Source of the DNA: Paraburkholderia hiiakae
Lineage (GTDB): Bacteria; Pseudomonadota; Gammaproteobacteria; Burkholderiales; Burkholderiaceae
Reading direction: 5' to 3'
Assembly: GCF_904848665.1 (NCBI RefSeq)
Contig: NZ_CAJHCQ010000032.1
Span: forward strand, 1 to 64,000
DNA length: 64,000 nt
This document shows positions 24,123-34,194 of the stretch, piece after piece (the first letter of the stretch is position 1; every line of letters begins with the position of its first letter). The position numbers and the translations under genes were made by a program. The notes beneath the pieces were generated by a model. That model was given only the letters and a program-made list of their open reading frames with translations. It did not search any database and was not told where the DNA came from.

Positions 24123-27100
24123 ATGCTAGCGAGGAACGAAGAATTCGTCGCCCATCTGCTCTCCGACGTCGTGGAATTTGCGCGGGCGCGCTTGCCCGAG
24201 CCTACGTTCCAGGTCGTCGAGCCTTTCCTGCGGCACTACTACGATTTCGCCGACGCCGAAGATCTGCGTAGCCGCAGCATTGCCGATCTCTACGGCGCCG
24301 CCATGGCGCACTGGCGAACCGCGCAGCGGTTCGTGCCGGGCAGCGAGCGCGTGCAGGTCTACAACCCGATCCTCGAACAGCACGGTTGGCATTCGGACCA
24401 CACGGTCATTGAAATCGTGAACGACGACATGCCGTTTCTCGTCGATTCGGTTTCCATGGCCGTCAACCGCCTGGGGCTCGCGCTGCATTCCGCGCTGCAC
24501 CCGGTATTCCGGATCTGGCGCGGCAAGGACGGCGCGATCGAGCGCGTCGACGAGGGCGGCGCCAGCGCCGGCGACGGGCAATCGCAACTCGCTTCGTTCA
24601 TCCATTTCGAAGTGGACCGCTGCGGCGACGCAGCAAAGCTCGACGAATTGCGCAGCGACATTGCCAAGGTGCTTGGCGACGTGCGGGCGTCCGTAGAAGA
24701 CTGGCCGAGCCTCCTTGAGGCCGCGCGCAACACCATCAAGACGATGAAAGCGCGCGAAACGAGCGCAGAGGACATCGAAGGGCGCGCGTTTCTCGAATGG
24801 ATGGTGGCCGATCATTTCACGTTCCTCGGCCAACGCGATTACGCGCTGGTTTCGCACGACGGCGGCTACGCCCTGCGCGGTGTGGAAGGCTCGGGCCTCG
24901 GCATTCTGCGCGAATCGCTGCGCGCGCCGGGCACGCCCGACATCACGCCGTTGCCTCCCGCGGCCGAAGACATCATCGGCGGCGCATGGCCCATTTTCCT
25001 GACGAAAGCGAACTCGCGCGCCACCGTGCACCGGCCCGGCTATCTCGACTATGTCGGAGTGAAGCTCCTCGGCACGGATGGCAAGGTGTGCGGCGAACGC
25101 CGCTTCGTGGGCCTCTACACCTCGACTGCCTATATGGTGTCCACCGCCGAAATCCCGATCGTGCGGCGCAAATGCGCAAACATCGTGCGACGCGCGGGTT
25201 TTCTGCCCAAAGGCCACCTCGGCAAATCGCTCGTGACGGTGCTCGAAACCTATCCGCGCGACGAACTGCTGCAGGCGAGTGAAGACGAGCTTTTCGACAT
25301 CGCGCTCGGCGTGCTGCGCTTGCAGGAACACCAGCGCACGCGGCTATTCGTGCGGCGCGACCGCTTCAATCGCTTCGTTTCGTGCCTCGTGTACGTCTCG
25401 CGCGACAAGTACAACACCGATCTGCGGCGGCGCATTGCAAACCTGCTCGTGGAGGCATTCAACGGCGTTTCCGTGGAGTTCACGCCACTGCTTTCGGAGT
25501 CGGCCATCGCGCGGATTCATTTCGTCGTGCACGCCGAGCCCGGCACGATGCCCGAAGTCGACACGCGCGAACTGGAAGCGCGGCTCGTGCAGGTCACACG
25601 CCGCTGGCAGGACGATCTGGCCGATGCGCTGCTCGACGCATTCGGGGAAGAGCAGGGCACGCGTCTGTTGCATCGGTACGCGGATTCGTTTCCGCCTGGC
25701 TATCGCGACGACTACCCCGCACGCACGGCGGTACGCGACATCGAACTGATCGAGCGCGTGCAGGGAACGCCGCGCATTGCCATGAATCTGTATCGCCCCA
25801 TCGAAGCGGGGCCGCGTACGTTCCGCTTCAAGGTTTATTGTGCGGGCGAAGCCATTGCACTCTCGCGCAGTCTGCCGAGGCTCGAACATCTCGGCGTGCG
25901 CGTGGACGAAGAACGGCCCTATGTGATCGAGGCGCCGTCCTGTGAGCCTGCGTGGGTTCACGATTTCGGCCTTGAACTCGCGGACGACGCCGAATTCGAT
26001 ATCGAACGCGTGAAGAGCCTGTTCGAAGACGCGTTCGAAAGCGTCTGGAACGCACGCATCGAAAACGACGATTTCAACCGGCTTGTGCTGCGTGCCTACC
26101 TGAGCGCGCGCGAAGTCACGATCCTGCGCGCCTACGCGAAGTATCTGCGCCAGGTGGGCTCGACCTTCAGCGACGCCTATATCGAGCGTGCGCTAACCGG
26201 CAATCCTGCGATCGCGAGGCAGTTCGTCGAACTGTTCGTACTCCGGTTCGATCCGCGCGATTCACAGGCGCGAGAAGAACGCACGGCGCTCATGCTCAAG
26301 GCCATTGAAAGCGCGCTGGACCAGGTGCCCAATCTCGACGAAGACCGCATCCTGCGCCAGTTCCTCGGCGTGATCAACGCAACGGTGCGCACGAACTATT
26401 TCCGGCGCGAAGCCAATGGTGCGGAGCGGCCCTCGCTCTCGTTCAAATTCGATCCATCGAAAGTGCCCGGGCTGCCCGAGCCCAAGCCAATGTTCGAGAT
26501 CTGGGTCTATTCGCCGCGCGTGGAGGGCGTGCACTTGCGCGGCGGACGCGTTGCGCGTGGCGGCCTGCGCTGGTCGGATCGCCGCGAGGACTTCCGCACC
26601 GAAGTGCTCGGTCTCATGAAAGCCCAGATGGTGAAGAACGTCGTGATCGTGCCGGTGGGATCGAAGGGCGGCTTCGTCGTGAAGAACCCGCCGCCGGCGA
26701 GCGAGCGCGAAGCGTGGATGCGCGAAGGCGTAGCGTGCTATCAGACCTTCCTGCGTGGTCTGCTCGATCTCACCGACAATCTCGTGAACAACGCGATCGT
26801 GCCGCCGCCCGATGTCGTGCGCCACGACCCCGACGACCCGTACCTCGTCGTGGCCGCCGACAAGGGCACGGCTACGTTCTCTGACTACGCGAACGCGATA
26901 TCCGCTGAATACGGCTTCTGGCTCGACGACGCTTTCGCCTCGGGCGGGTCGGTGGGCTACGACCACAAGAAGATGGCGATCACGGCGCGCGGCGCGTGGG
27001 AGTCGGTCAAGCGGCATTTCCGCGAAATGGGCGTCGATACGCAAGCGACCGATTTCACCGTGGTCGGCGTCGGCGACATGTCGGGCGACGTGTTTGGCAA

Positions 27101-28964
27101 CGGCATGCTGCTCTCGCCGCATATCAAACTCGTCGCGGCGTTCGACCACCGGCACATTTTTCTCGACCCCAACCCCGATCCGGCCGTGAGCCTCGCCGAG
27201 CGAACGCGGCTCTTCGCGCTCGAACGATCGAGCTGGGCCGACTACGATCCCGCCACGATTTCGGCGGGCGGCGGCGTGTTCGCGCGCACCATGAAGACAA
27301 TTCCGCTGTCGGCCGCGGTGCGAACGGTGCTCGGCATCGAGGCGGCAGCGCTCTCGCCAACCGAGTTGATTCGCGCGATTCTGCTGGCGAACGTCGATCT
27401 GCTCTATAACGGCGGCATTGGCACTTATGTGAAATCCGCGCGCGAGACCAACGCGCAGGCCGGCGACCGCGCCAACGATGCTGTACGCGTGAACGGCTCG
27501 GAGCTGCGTTGCAAGGTTGTGGGCGAGGGCGGCAATCTCGGTGTCACGCAACTCGGCCGCATCGAGTTCGCCCAGCATGGTGGCCACATCAACACGGATG
27601 CGATCGATAACTCGGCAGGCGTAGATTGTTCGGACCACGAAGTCAATATCAAGATCCTGCTCGGACTCGTGGTGCGCGACGGCGAAATGACGACGAAGCA
27701 GCGCAACACGTTGCTCGCGGAGATGACCGACGAAGTCGGCCTGCTGGTGCTGAGCGACAACTACTACCAGACGCAGGCGCTTTCGATCGCGGGCCGCTAC
27801 GCTGCGGAACTGCTCGACGCCGAATCGCGCATGATGCGCTGGCTCGAACGCGCAGGGCGTCTGAACCGCCATATCGAATTCCTGCCGACCGACGACGAAA
27901 TCGCCGAGCGTCAGGCTGCGAAACTCGGGCTCACCTCGCCGGAGCGTGCGGTGTTGCTCGCGTACAGCAAGATGTGGCTCTACGACGCGTTGCTCGATTC
28001 GTCCGTGCCGGAAGACCCGCTCGTTGCGGACCTGCTGATCGACTACTTCCCGCAGCCGCTGCAGCAGCGCTTTAGCGAACCGATGCATCGGCATCCGCTG
28101 CGGCGCGAAATTCTGGCGACGCATCTGACGAACGCGCTTGTGAACCGCGTGGGCTGCGAATTCGTACACCGTTTGATGGAGGAAACCGACGCGCAGCCCG
28201 GTGAAATTGTGCGCGCGTGCGTCATGGCGCAGGACGTATTCGGACTCAACGCTATCTGGCGCGCCATCGACGCGCTCGACAACCGCGTGGCCGACGACGT
28301 GCAGGCCCGCATGTTTGTCGCCGTCGCGCGGCTGCTCGAACGCGCGGCGCTATGGTTCCTGAGTCATCTCCAGGCGGCCGCAGTCAGTAACGATGGTGTG
28401 AGCACGCTGCTGGCGCGTTGCCGCGACGCCGCGCAGCGCCTCGCACCGCAATTGCCGACGCTGTTGCCCGAAGCGGATCTCGAAGCGCTCTCGGCACGCC
28501 AGGGTGAGCTCGTGAAGGCGGGCGTTGAAAACGCGCTCGCACTGCGTGTGGCGAGTGGAGATATTTCAGTAGCACTGCTCGACATCGCCGATGTGGCTGC
28601 CGCGTGCGATCGGCCGCTCGAGCGCGTTGCCGCGGCGTACTTTGCCTTGGGCACGCGGCTCAACTACAGCTGGATCGGCGAGCGTGCGGCGACGCTGCCC
28701 ACGCCGACGCATTGGGACACCATGGCGCGCGCGGCGGCGCTCGCCGAGGTGGCGCACCTCAAGCGCGCGCTCACCACGAGCGTGCTTGCGCAAGGCGCCG
28801 ATTCCGCGGACGCACAAACGCTCGTGGACGCGTGGTGTGCAGAGCACGAGACAGCGCTGGAGCGTTATGCGCAGTTGCTTACGGAACTGCGTGCTTCCAC
28901 CGGCGTGAGTCTTTCCGTGCTGCTCGTTATCGTGAGGGCGATGGCGGCGCTCGAAAGGGCCTGA
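24123..28964 (+). CDS. gdhB: NAD-specific glutamate dehydrogenase, large 180-kDa type
   Basis: This 1613-residue enzyme converts glutamate and NAD+ to 2-oxoglutarate, ammonium and NADH; it belongs to the L-GDH180 group. The N-terminal two-fifths hold ACT-like regulatory domains (for example FLVDSVSMAVNRLGL near residue 107). The catalytic domain is about residues 700-1250: HLRGGRVARGGLRWSDR, KGGFVVKNPP, then VGVGDMSGDVFGNGMLLS for the NAD-binding start and GEGGNLGVTQLGRIE. A helical C-terminal region follows. AAGGAG lies six bases before the ATG. It stands alone and converges with an FtsH-like gene. It is normally used for glutamate catabolism. Confidence 0.95.
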   Translation: MLARNEEFVAHLLSDVVEFARARLPEPTFQVVEPFLRHYYDFADAEDLRSRSIADLYGAAMAHWRTAQRFVPGSERVQVYNPILEQHGWHSDHTVIEIVNDDMPFLVDSVSMAVNRLGLALHSALHPVFRIWRGKDGAIERVDEGGASAGDGQSQLASFIHFEVDRCGDAAKLDELRSDIAKVLGDVRASVEDWPSLLEAARNTIKTMKARETSAEDIEGRAFLEWMVADHFTFLGQRDYALVSHDGGYALRGVEGSGLGILRESLRAPGTPDITPLPPAAEDIIGGAWPIFLTKANSRATVHRPGYLDYVGVKLLGTDGKVCGERRFVGLYTSTAYMVSTAEIPIVRRKCANIVRRAGFLPKGHLGKSLVTVLETYPRDELLQASEDELFDIALGVLRLQEHQRTRLFVRRDRFNRFVSCLVYVSRDKYNTDLRRRIANLLVEAFNGVSVEFTPLLSESAIARIHFVVHAEPGTMPEVDTRELEARLVQVTRRWQDDLADALLDAFGEEQGTRLLHRYADSFPPGYRDDYPARTAVRDIELIERVQGTPRIAMNLYRPIEAGPRTFRFKVYCAGEAIALSRSLPRLEHLGVRVDEERPYVIEAPSCEPAWVHDFGLELADDAEFDIERVKSLFEDAFESVWNARIENDDFNRLVLRAYLSAREVTILRAYAKYLRQVGSTFSDAYIERALTGNPAIARQFVELFVLRFDPRDSQAREERTALMLKAIESALDQVPNLDEDRILRQFLGVINATVRTNYFRREANGAERPSLSFKFDPSKVPGLPEPKPMFEIWVYSPRVEGVHLRGGRVARGGLRWSDRREDFRTEVLGLMKAQMVKNVVIVPVGSKGGFVVKNPPPASEREAWMREGVACYQTFLRGLLDLTDNLVNNAIVPPPDVVRHDPDDPYLVVAADKGTATFSDYANAISAEYGFWLDDAFASGGSVGYDHKKMAITARGAWESVKRHFREMGVDTQATDFTVVGVGDMSGDVFGNGMLLSPHIKLVAAFDHRHIFLDPNPDPAVSLAERTRLFALERSSWADYDPATISAGGGVFARTMKTIPLSAAVRTVLGIEAAALSPTELIRAILLANVDLLYNGGIGTYVKSARETNAQAGDRANDAVRVNGSELRCKVVGEGGNLGVTQLGRIEFAQHGGHINTDAIDNSAGVDCSDHEVNIKILLGLVVRDGEMTTKQRNTLLAEMTDEVGLLVLSDNYYQTQALSIAGRYAAELLDAESRMMRWLERAGRLNRHIEFLPTDDEIAERQAAKLGLTSPERAVLLAYSKMWLYDALLDSSVPEDPLVADLLIDYFPQPLQQRFSEPMHRHPLRREILATHLTNALVNRVGCEFVHRLMEETDAQPGEIVRACVMAQDVFGLNAIWRAIDALDNRVADDVQARMFVAVARLLERAALWFLSHLQAAAVSNDGVSTLLARCRDAAQRLAPQLPTLLPEADLEALSARQGELVKAGVENALALRVASGDISVALLDIADVAAACDRPLERVAAAYFALGTRLNYSWIGERAATLPTPTHWDTMARAAALAEVAHLKRALTTSVLAQGADSADAQTLVDAWCAEHETALERYAQLLTELRASTGVSLSVLLVIVRAMAALERA

Positions 28965-29007
28965 GGACCTGGACGACGGGGCGCCAAGCGGCTGCTCAGG
29001 TGGCTGC

Positions 29008-30924
29008 TCAGGCGGCGGCCGCTTCGGTCACCGCCTGCGTGCTCGCCGCAGCCGCCGCATGCTCGCGAATCAGACGATAGACCGTCTCGCCGGGCACCGT
29101 CTCCGACTCGAGCAACTTATCGGCGATCGCGCGCAGCACCGGCTCGTTCGCACGCAGCAACGCGAAGCACGCGTCGTTGAGTTCGTGCAGCAGGCCGTTC
29201 GCGTGCTCGATCGCCGTCTTCAACTGCAAGCCCGCGACCTGCTGCGGCAGCGCCGCGAGGCTGAACAGATTGCCATCCGCGTTGAAGCCGTGTTTCGACA
29301 CCATGTCGAGGCTGATGCGCGAAGCCTCCTGCAGATCCTGCGCCGCGCCGCTCGATGCTTCGCTGAACATGAGCAGTTCCGCGTTGCGCCCCCCCAGCAG
29401 CACCTGGATCTCGTTGCGCATTTCCGTCTCGCGATACAGATACTTGTCCTGCATTTTCGTGATCAACGCCACGCCCAACGCGCCACCACGCGGCAAAATC
29501 GTCACTTCTTCGAGCACGCCAGTGCCGAGGAGGGCGGCGACGAGGCCGTGTCCCGCTTCATGGATCGCAATGCGCGTGCGCTCGTCGTCCGAAAGCGCGC
29601 GCTCGGCGCCGTTGACGTCGCCAATGCGCGCAATCTTGATCGCCTCGAGAAAATCCACCGCGGCGACTTCCTGTTTGCCGGCCTTGCGCGCGACGAGACC
29701 CGCCTGATTCACGATCATCGAGAGCGTGGCCGGTGAAAGGCCCGTGGTCAGGCGCGCGAGCTGGTTGAAATCGATGTCGCCGGCTTTCGCCTTCAGATTG
29801 GCGGCGTAGAAGCGCAGAATCTCGGCACGATCCTCCAGGTCGGGCAGACGCACCTGCACCGTGCGGTCGAAACGGCCGGGGCGGCGTAGCGCTTCGTCGA
29901 GATTGTCCGGGTGATTGGTCGCGGCGACGATGATCACGCCTTCGTTCGATTCGAACCCATCCATTTCCGCGAGCAACTGGTTGATGATGCGGTTGCTTTC
30001 CGCCTCGACCGGGCCGCCGCCGGTATCGGTGCGCTTGCCGAGACCATCCGCCTCGTCGATGAAGATAACGGTGGGCGCGTTCTTGCGCGCGAGTTCGAAC
30101 AGGCGCTTGACCTTCTGAATGCCCACGCCGTAATACTTCGCGCTGAAATAGCTGCCCGTGATGGCGATGAAGTTCGCGCCGCATTCGCCTGCGAGCGCCT
30201 GCGCGAGGCGCGTCTTGCCAACGCCCGGGCCACCCGTCATCAGCACGCCGCATGGTGCGCGCACGCCCATGCCCGTGAACTGCGCCGGTTCGGTGAGCCA
30301 CGCGCGCACGTCCGCGAGCGCGGCTTTCGCCTCGCCCGCGCCGATCACGTCGTCGAAACGCAACGTGGGGGATTCGCCGAGCAATTGCGCGCCGCCGCCC
30401 ATTTCGCGGCGCATGAACCAGAGCAGACCGCCTAGCATCAGCACGGGAAGCAGCAGACTGAGCGCGTCGCGCAAGCGGTCGAACGCTTCGGTCCAGCGCG
30501 CGGCGCCGACGCGCACGTCGGCGTGTGGCAGCCAGACGAGCTGCCAGGGCGGCGTGGCGCCTGGCTTCAGATCGCCGAGCAGCAGGGCGTTCGAGAACGC
30601 GCCGTTATGATCGGCCACATAATACTTTTCGCCTTTGAGCGTCGACACGAGAATCGCTTCGCGGCTCACGCCGATGGCGGTGACATCGCGGTCGTGAATA
30701 TCGCGCAGTAATTCCGAGGCATCTTTCTCGCGCTTCGTCCATGGCGATGCGTCATGCCGCATTTCGCTGGCGACGCCGCCAAGCGCCGCAGGCTGGGACT
30801 GCGCGAGATTCGCTTCATGCCGCCAGTAGAAGAAGCCAGCCGTTGCCGCGACTGCGGCCGCGCAAACACCCAACGCAACGTATCGGCCAAAGCGTGACCA
30901 CCGCGAATTCCTTGCCGGTTTCAT
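29008..30924 (-). CDS. FtsH-like membrane AAA+ zinc metalloprotease (paralogue)
   Basis: This 638-residue protein has a helix at about residues 14-34, a periplasmic segment, a second helix at 155-172, and then an AAA+ ATPase. It has Walker A GGPGVGKT (231-238), Walker B IFIDEAD (287-293), a pore-loop-like KYYGVG (263-268) and the arginine finger region RRPGRFDR. The protease domain has the zinc motif HEAGH (455-459) and a likely third ligand, Asp530. The ATG at 30924 is preceded by AGGA. It differs from housekeeping FtsH in the N-terminal domain and is a stand-alone gene, so it is probably an accessory membrane protease. Its substrate is unknown. Confidence 0.88.
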   Translation of the reverse strand: MKPARNSRWSRFGRYVALGVCAAAVAATAGFFYWRHEANLAQSQPAALGGVASEMRHDASPWTKREKDASELLRDIHDRDVTAIGVSREAILVSTLKGEKYYVADHNGAFSNALLLGDLKPGATPPWQLVWLPHADVRVGAARWTEAFDRLRDALSLLLPVLMLGGLLWFMRREMGGGAQLLGESPTLRFDDVIGAGEAKAALADVRAWLTEPAQFTGMGVRAPCGVLMTGGPGVGKTRLAQALAGECGANFIAITGSYFSAKYYGVGIQKVKRLFELARKNAPTVIFIDEADGLGKRTDTGGGPVEAESNRIINQLLAEMDGFESNEGVIIVAATNHPDNLDEALRRPGRFDRTVQVRLPDLEDRAEILRFYAANLKAKAGDIDFNQLARLTTGLSPATLSMIVNQAGLVARKAGKQEVAAVDFLEAIKIARIGDVNGAERALSDDERTRIAIHEAGHGLVAALLGTGVLEEVTILPRGGALGVALITKMQDKYLYRETEMRNEIQVLLGGRNAELLMFSEASSGAAQDLQEASRISLDMVSKHGFNADGNLFSLAALPQQVAGLQLKTAIEHANGLLHELNDACFALLRANEPVLRAIADKLLESETVPGETVYRLIREHAAAAASTQAVTEAAAA

Positions 30925-31472
30925 GAATCTATTCCTGCCTCGCGTCGCGATGGCGACGCCAGATAATCTATCGTGGGACTGGAGGCGCAAGAACGTCTCG
31001 CGTTGCGTAGTCCATCGATATTCAGGAATACGAAAACGACCCTTTTAATCGCGCTGCTCCTTTGGAATTATGCCTGCGTTATGCGGTGCGCGAAAAAAAG
31101 GATTGGCGGGTAAATACCTTTTAATCCGGTGATTTAGCGTGGTTGTGTGTTTTTTTTGAGGGGCGCGATCAATGCTTTGTGCGTGGGTGGGCGCCTTGTC
31201 TGCAACGCTTACGGAGAGCTCGGGGCCATGGCGGCTTGCCTCAGACACGCTGCACGACGACCCGCACGAACGGCTTTGACCCGCCAATGTGCAGATCAAT
31301 TCGCAGCAACGCGGCAATCGTCGATGGCGACGGCGCGAACAGGTGTTTCCAACTGGTTGACCGTGTGATTTTGCGCCTAAGATGAACTTCTATGCGCACA
31401 GGCTGGTGCAGGCCCGCAAATGGCGGGCGCCATAAGGCAGCGCGCGGATCGACGCCAACAGGTGTTTTCATC
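30925..31472. other. divergent intergenic region, FtsH-like / yfiR
   Basis: About 550 bases with AT-rich patches (around 31090-31160) and no recognisable gene. An open frame beginning at 31392 runs into yfiR, so the upstream end of this stretch depends on the yfiR start chosen. Confidence 0.5.
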
Positions 31473-32159
31473 ATGGATGCGAGCGTGCGCGCGGCGGGTG
31501 CCTGTTGTGCGTCTGCATTGACGCGAAGGTGCGCGACGGAGATCGCCGCGCTGGCGACGTCTGGCCGGCATGGCTGGTCGGCCTCGCTTCCCCATGCGTT
31601 GCTCGCACTGGCTTGCGCGCTGGGCACGGCACCGGCCGCACCCGCCAATACAGTCGATCCAGCCAACACGGCGCGTGCCGTTACCGGCGCGATCCGTACC
31701 GACCCCGACATTTCGCCACGCGACGCCGCCGTGCGCCAGGTCGTGCTGGGCATCATCAGCTTTACGCGCTGGCCGGCGCCGCCCGGGCGCCTGCACCTGT
31801 GCGTGGCGGGCCGGCCCGACTACGCGCAGGGCCTCGTCGACTCGCTGCAGGCCGGCTCGACGCCGCTCGAGGTGCGGCGTGTCGACGTTGATGATTCGGC
31901 CCTCGGCGCAGCCTGCGAAGTCGTCTATCTTGGCGACCTGAGCGACGCTGAGCGGCAGCAGATCAGTGCCGCCGTGGCGGGCCATCCGGTCCTGACCATT
32001 GCGGAACACGATCCGACCTGCACTGCGGGCAGCATGTTCTGCCTGAATGTCGAGGGCGAACGCGTCACGTTCGACATCAATCTCGATGCCGTGGCGCGCA
32101 GCGGCGTGCGAGTCCATCCGAATGTGCTCAACCTCGCGCGGCGGCCGGTGACGCCATGA
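31473..32159 (+). CDS. yfiR: YfiR-family periplasmic repressor of a diguanylate cyclase
   Basis: This protein has about 228 residues with the ATG at 31473; an upstream start at 31392 is possible and would add 27 residues. After a hydrophobic signal stretch (LPHALLALACALGTAPAA) comes the YfiR domain, recognisable by VVLGIISFTRWP, LHLCVAGRPDY, EVVYLGDLSDAERQQI and the C-terminal FDINLDAVARSGVRVHPNVL. YfiR restrains the membrane cyclase YfiN from the periplasm; in Pseudomonas, redox changes and YfiB release it. Its stop overlaps the yfiN start (ATGA), so the products are made together. Confidence 0.85.
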   Translation: MDASVRAAGACCASALTRRCATEIAALATSGRHGWSASLPHALLALACALGTAPAAPANTVDPANTARAVTGAIRTDPDISPRDAAVRQVVLGIISFTRWPAPPGRLHLCVAGRPDYAQGLVDSLQAGSTPLEVRRVDVDDSALGAACEVVYLGDLSDAERQQISAAVAGHPVLTIAEHDPTCTAGSMFCLNVEGERVTFDINLDAVARSGVRVHPNVLNLARRPVTP

Positions 32160-33424
32160 CACAGCCCGCGCCCCCTGTTTCCCCTCCGCCTGCGCCGCGC
32201 CAGACGCTGCAAAGCGTATTGCGCCGCGCGCACCTGCGTCTGGCGTTCGTCGCCGTCACCATGGCCGCGGTGTCGTTGATCGTGGTCGCCGTGATCGCAT
32301 TGCGTGCCTATTCCGGCAACAACTTGAACCTGCTAGCCCGCTCGCTCGGCTATACGGTCGAGGCGGCGCTGGTGTTCGGCGACCGTGTCGCAGCGACCCA
32401 GGCGATCGAGTTGATCGCCAAAGATGAGGACGTGGCTGAGATCGTCGTCACGGATAGCAGGGGCCGGCCGTTCGCGGCATGGCGCTCACCTGCCGCCAGC
32501 GAGATCGCCCGGCTCGAGCGGGCAGTCGCCGACCTTGCGCTGCCCGGGCCCGTGACCGTACGGGTGCTGCACGACGGCATCGTCGTCGGTTACGTCGAAG
32601 TGCGTGGCCAGGGGCACCAGTTCTTCGGCTTCCTGCTAGGCGGCGTCGGCGGTATCCTCGGCTGCGTCGCCGTCAGCGTGCTCGGGGCCTATGTCAGCTC
32701 GAAGCGCGTGGTGCGCAGCATTGTCGCGCCGCTGCGCGCGCTGGCTGACGTCGCCCACGCAGTGCGGCGCGAACGCGCGTTCGATCGACGGGTCGAGCCC
32801 GCTGCGATTGCCGAACTGAACCAGCTCGGCGACGATTTCAACGCCTTACTCGATGAATTTGAAGACTGGCATAACAACCTGCGCAACGAAAACGCATCCC
32901 TCGAGCACAAGGCAACCCACGATGCGCTCACTGGCCTTCCCAACCGTTTGCAGTTCGAGGCTCGCCTCAAGCGCGCCCTCGGCGAGGCCATGGTGACGGA
33001 GCAGCGGGTTGCCGTCCTCTATCTCGACTGTGACCGTTTCAAGGAGATCAACGACTGCTTCGGCCATGACGCCGGCGACGCGGTGCTGATCGCCATCGCG
33101 GCACGGCTGCGCACGCAGTTGCGCGAGGTCGATCTGGTGGCACGCCTTGGCGGCGACGAATTCGCCGTGATGCTGGCGCCGATGCGCGAACTGGCCAGCG
33201 CGGCCCGCATCGCCGAGGACATACTGTCCGGCATGACGCTGTCGATCACGTTGGCCGATGGCCGCACGGTCGCCACCATGCTGAGCATCGGGATTGCGCT
33301 GTATCCCGACCACGCGCGCGACGCGAACGGCTTGCTGCGCGCGGCCGATGCGGCGATGTACCGGGCCAAGCGCGCGCGGCCCGGATCGTGGCAGTTCGCC
33401 GAAGGTGTCGCCGGACCGGCTTGA
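32156..33424 (+). CDS. yfiN: membrane diguanylate cyclase YfiN/TpbB type
   Basis: This 422-residue inner-membrane enzyme makes cyclic di-GMP. Helix 1 (about residues 28-52) and helix 2 (about 160-182) flank a periplasmic sensor region that begins LLARSLGYTVEAALVFGDR. A HAMP-like segment leads to the GGDEF domain (HDALTGLPNRLQFEARL, then LARLGGDEFAVML-type active site, residues about 325-335). The active-site GGDEF is intact. Gene order yfiR-yfiN-yfiB is the complete signalling unit, which controls attachment and biofilm in Pseudomonas. Confidence 0.9.
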   Translation: MTQPAPPVSPPPAPRQTLQSVLRRAHLRLAFVAVTMAAVSLIVVAVIALRAYSGNNLNLLARSLGYTVEAALVFGDRVAATQAIELIAKDEDVAEIVVTDSRGRPFAAWRSPAASEIARLERAVADLALPGPVTVRVLHDGIVVGYVEVRGQGHQFFGFLLGGVGGILGCVAVSVLGAYVSSKRVVRSIVAPLRALADVAHAVRRERAFDRRVEPAAIAELNQLGDDFNALLDEFEDWHNNLRNENASLEHKATHDALTGLPNRLQFEARLKRALGEAMVTEQRVAVLYLDCDRFKEINDCFGHDAGDAVLIAIAARLRTQLREVDLVARLGGDEFAVMLAPMRELASAARIAEDILSGMTLSITLADGRTVATMLSIGIALYPDHARDANGLLRAADAAMYRAKRARPGSWQFAEGVAGPA

Positions 33425-33506
33425 AGTGATGGGCATGGCCCAGCAGCCGGGTCGTCGCAGGAACGCGAAACCGCGCGCGCAAGCCGGCGCGCTCGAGGGG
33501 AATGTG

Positions 33507-34019
33507 ATGAAGAAACACGCGTTACCTGCGAGCATCTGGCGTGCAGGCATTGGGAGTGCACTGCTCCTGTGTATGGTGCTTGGGGGCTGCAAAACGCCGC
33601 CGCCTTACCGCGGGCTGACACGCAATCAGGTCCAGGCACTCACGTCGGCGGGATTCGAGGAGACCGAGCAGGGTTTCGAGTTCGGCTTGACCGGCCCCAT
33701 CCTGTTCGACTTCGACCGCTACAACCTCAAGCCCGACGCCCGCCGGATTGTCGAGCGCATTGGCCACACGCTTACGTCGGCGGGTCTTGATAGTGTGCGC
33801 GTGTATGGCTACAGCGACGGGGAGGGCTCGAACGCCTATGACTTTGAGTTGTCCAGACGCCGTGCGGAGGTCGTAGCGCTCGAACTGGTCGACACCGGGC
33901 TGCCTGCCGAACACGTCGAGATCATTGGAAAAGGCAAGCGCGACCCGGTGGGCGACAACCGCACGGAAGCCGGCCGCGCACAAAACCGCCGTGTCGCAAT
34001 TGTCGTCGCGCCGCGCTGA
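33507..34019 (+). CDS. yfiB: YfiB-type OmpA-like outer-membrane lipoprotein
   Basis: This 170-residue lipoprotein starts at the ATG at 33507, preceded by GAGGGG. The signal peptide ends at the lipobox VLGGC. The C-terminal OmpA-like domain binds peptidoglycan: ILFDFDRYNLKPDARRIVE, then VYGYSDGEGSNAYDFELSRR and the closing NRTEAGRAQNRRVAIVV. YfiB sequesters YfiR at the outer membrane and so activates YfiN. Third gene of the operon, 82 bases after yfiN. Confidence 0.88.
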   Translation: MKKHALPASIWRAGIGSALLLCMVLGGCKTPPPYRGLTRNQVQALTSAGFEETEQGFEFGLTGPILFDFDRYNLKPDARRIVERIGHTLTSAGLDSVRVYGYSDGEGSNAYDFELSRRRAEVVALELVDTGLPAEHVEIIGKGKRDPVGDNRTEAGRAQNRRVAIVVAPR

Positions 34020-34194
34020 GCCGGCGCGGCGTGCTGTTTCGATTTTCGGATCGCCCCGTCCGAGTGCAACCGGGGAAGCTGAGCGTAAAAAATCACGCTC
34101 GTGCAAACAAGGGGCGCATCGGCCGGCCGTTCAGACGAGTACGCTGGCAGAGGCGATAGATTGTCACTTGACTGATCGCTCTGATGGCAAATAG

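Noticed and set aside
24126..25331. Minus-strand open frame opposite the start of glutamate dehydrogenase
   Set aside because: It is a composition shadow; the plus-strand protein has clear family sequence across the region.
26262..28169. Minus-strand open frame of about 635 codons
   Set aside because: It is antisense to the glutamate dehydrogenase catalytic domain, with an Arg/His-rich composition and no start signal.
34081..34100. GAGCGT/ACGCTC hairpin after yfiB as a terminator
   Set aside because: The stem has only six pairs, the A-run is in the loop and no T-run follows.
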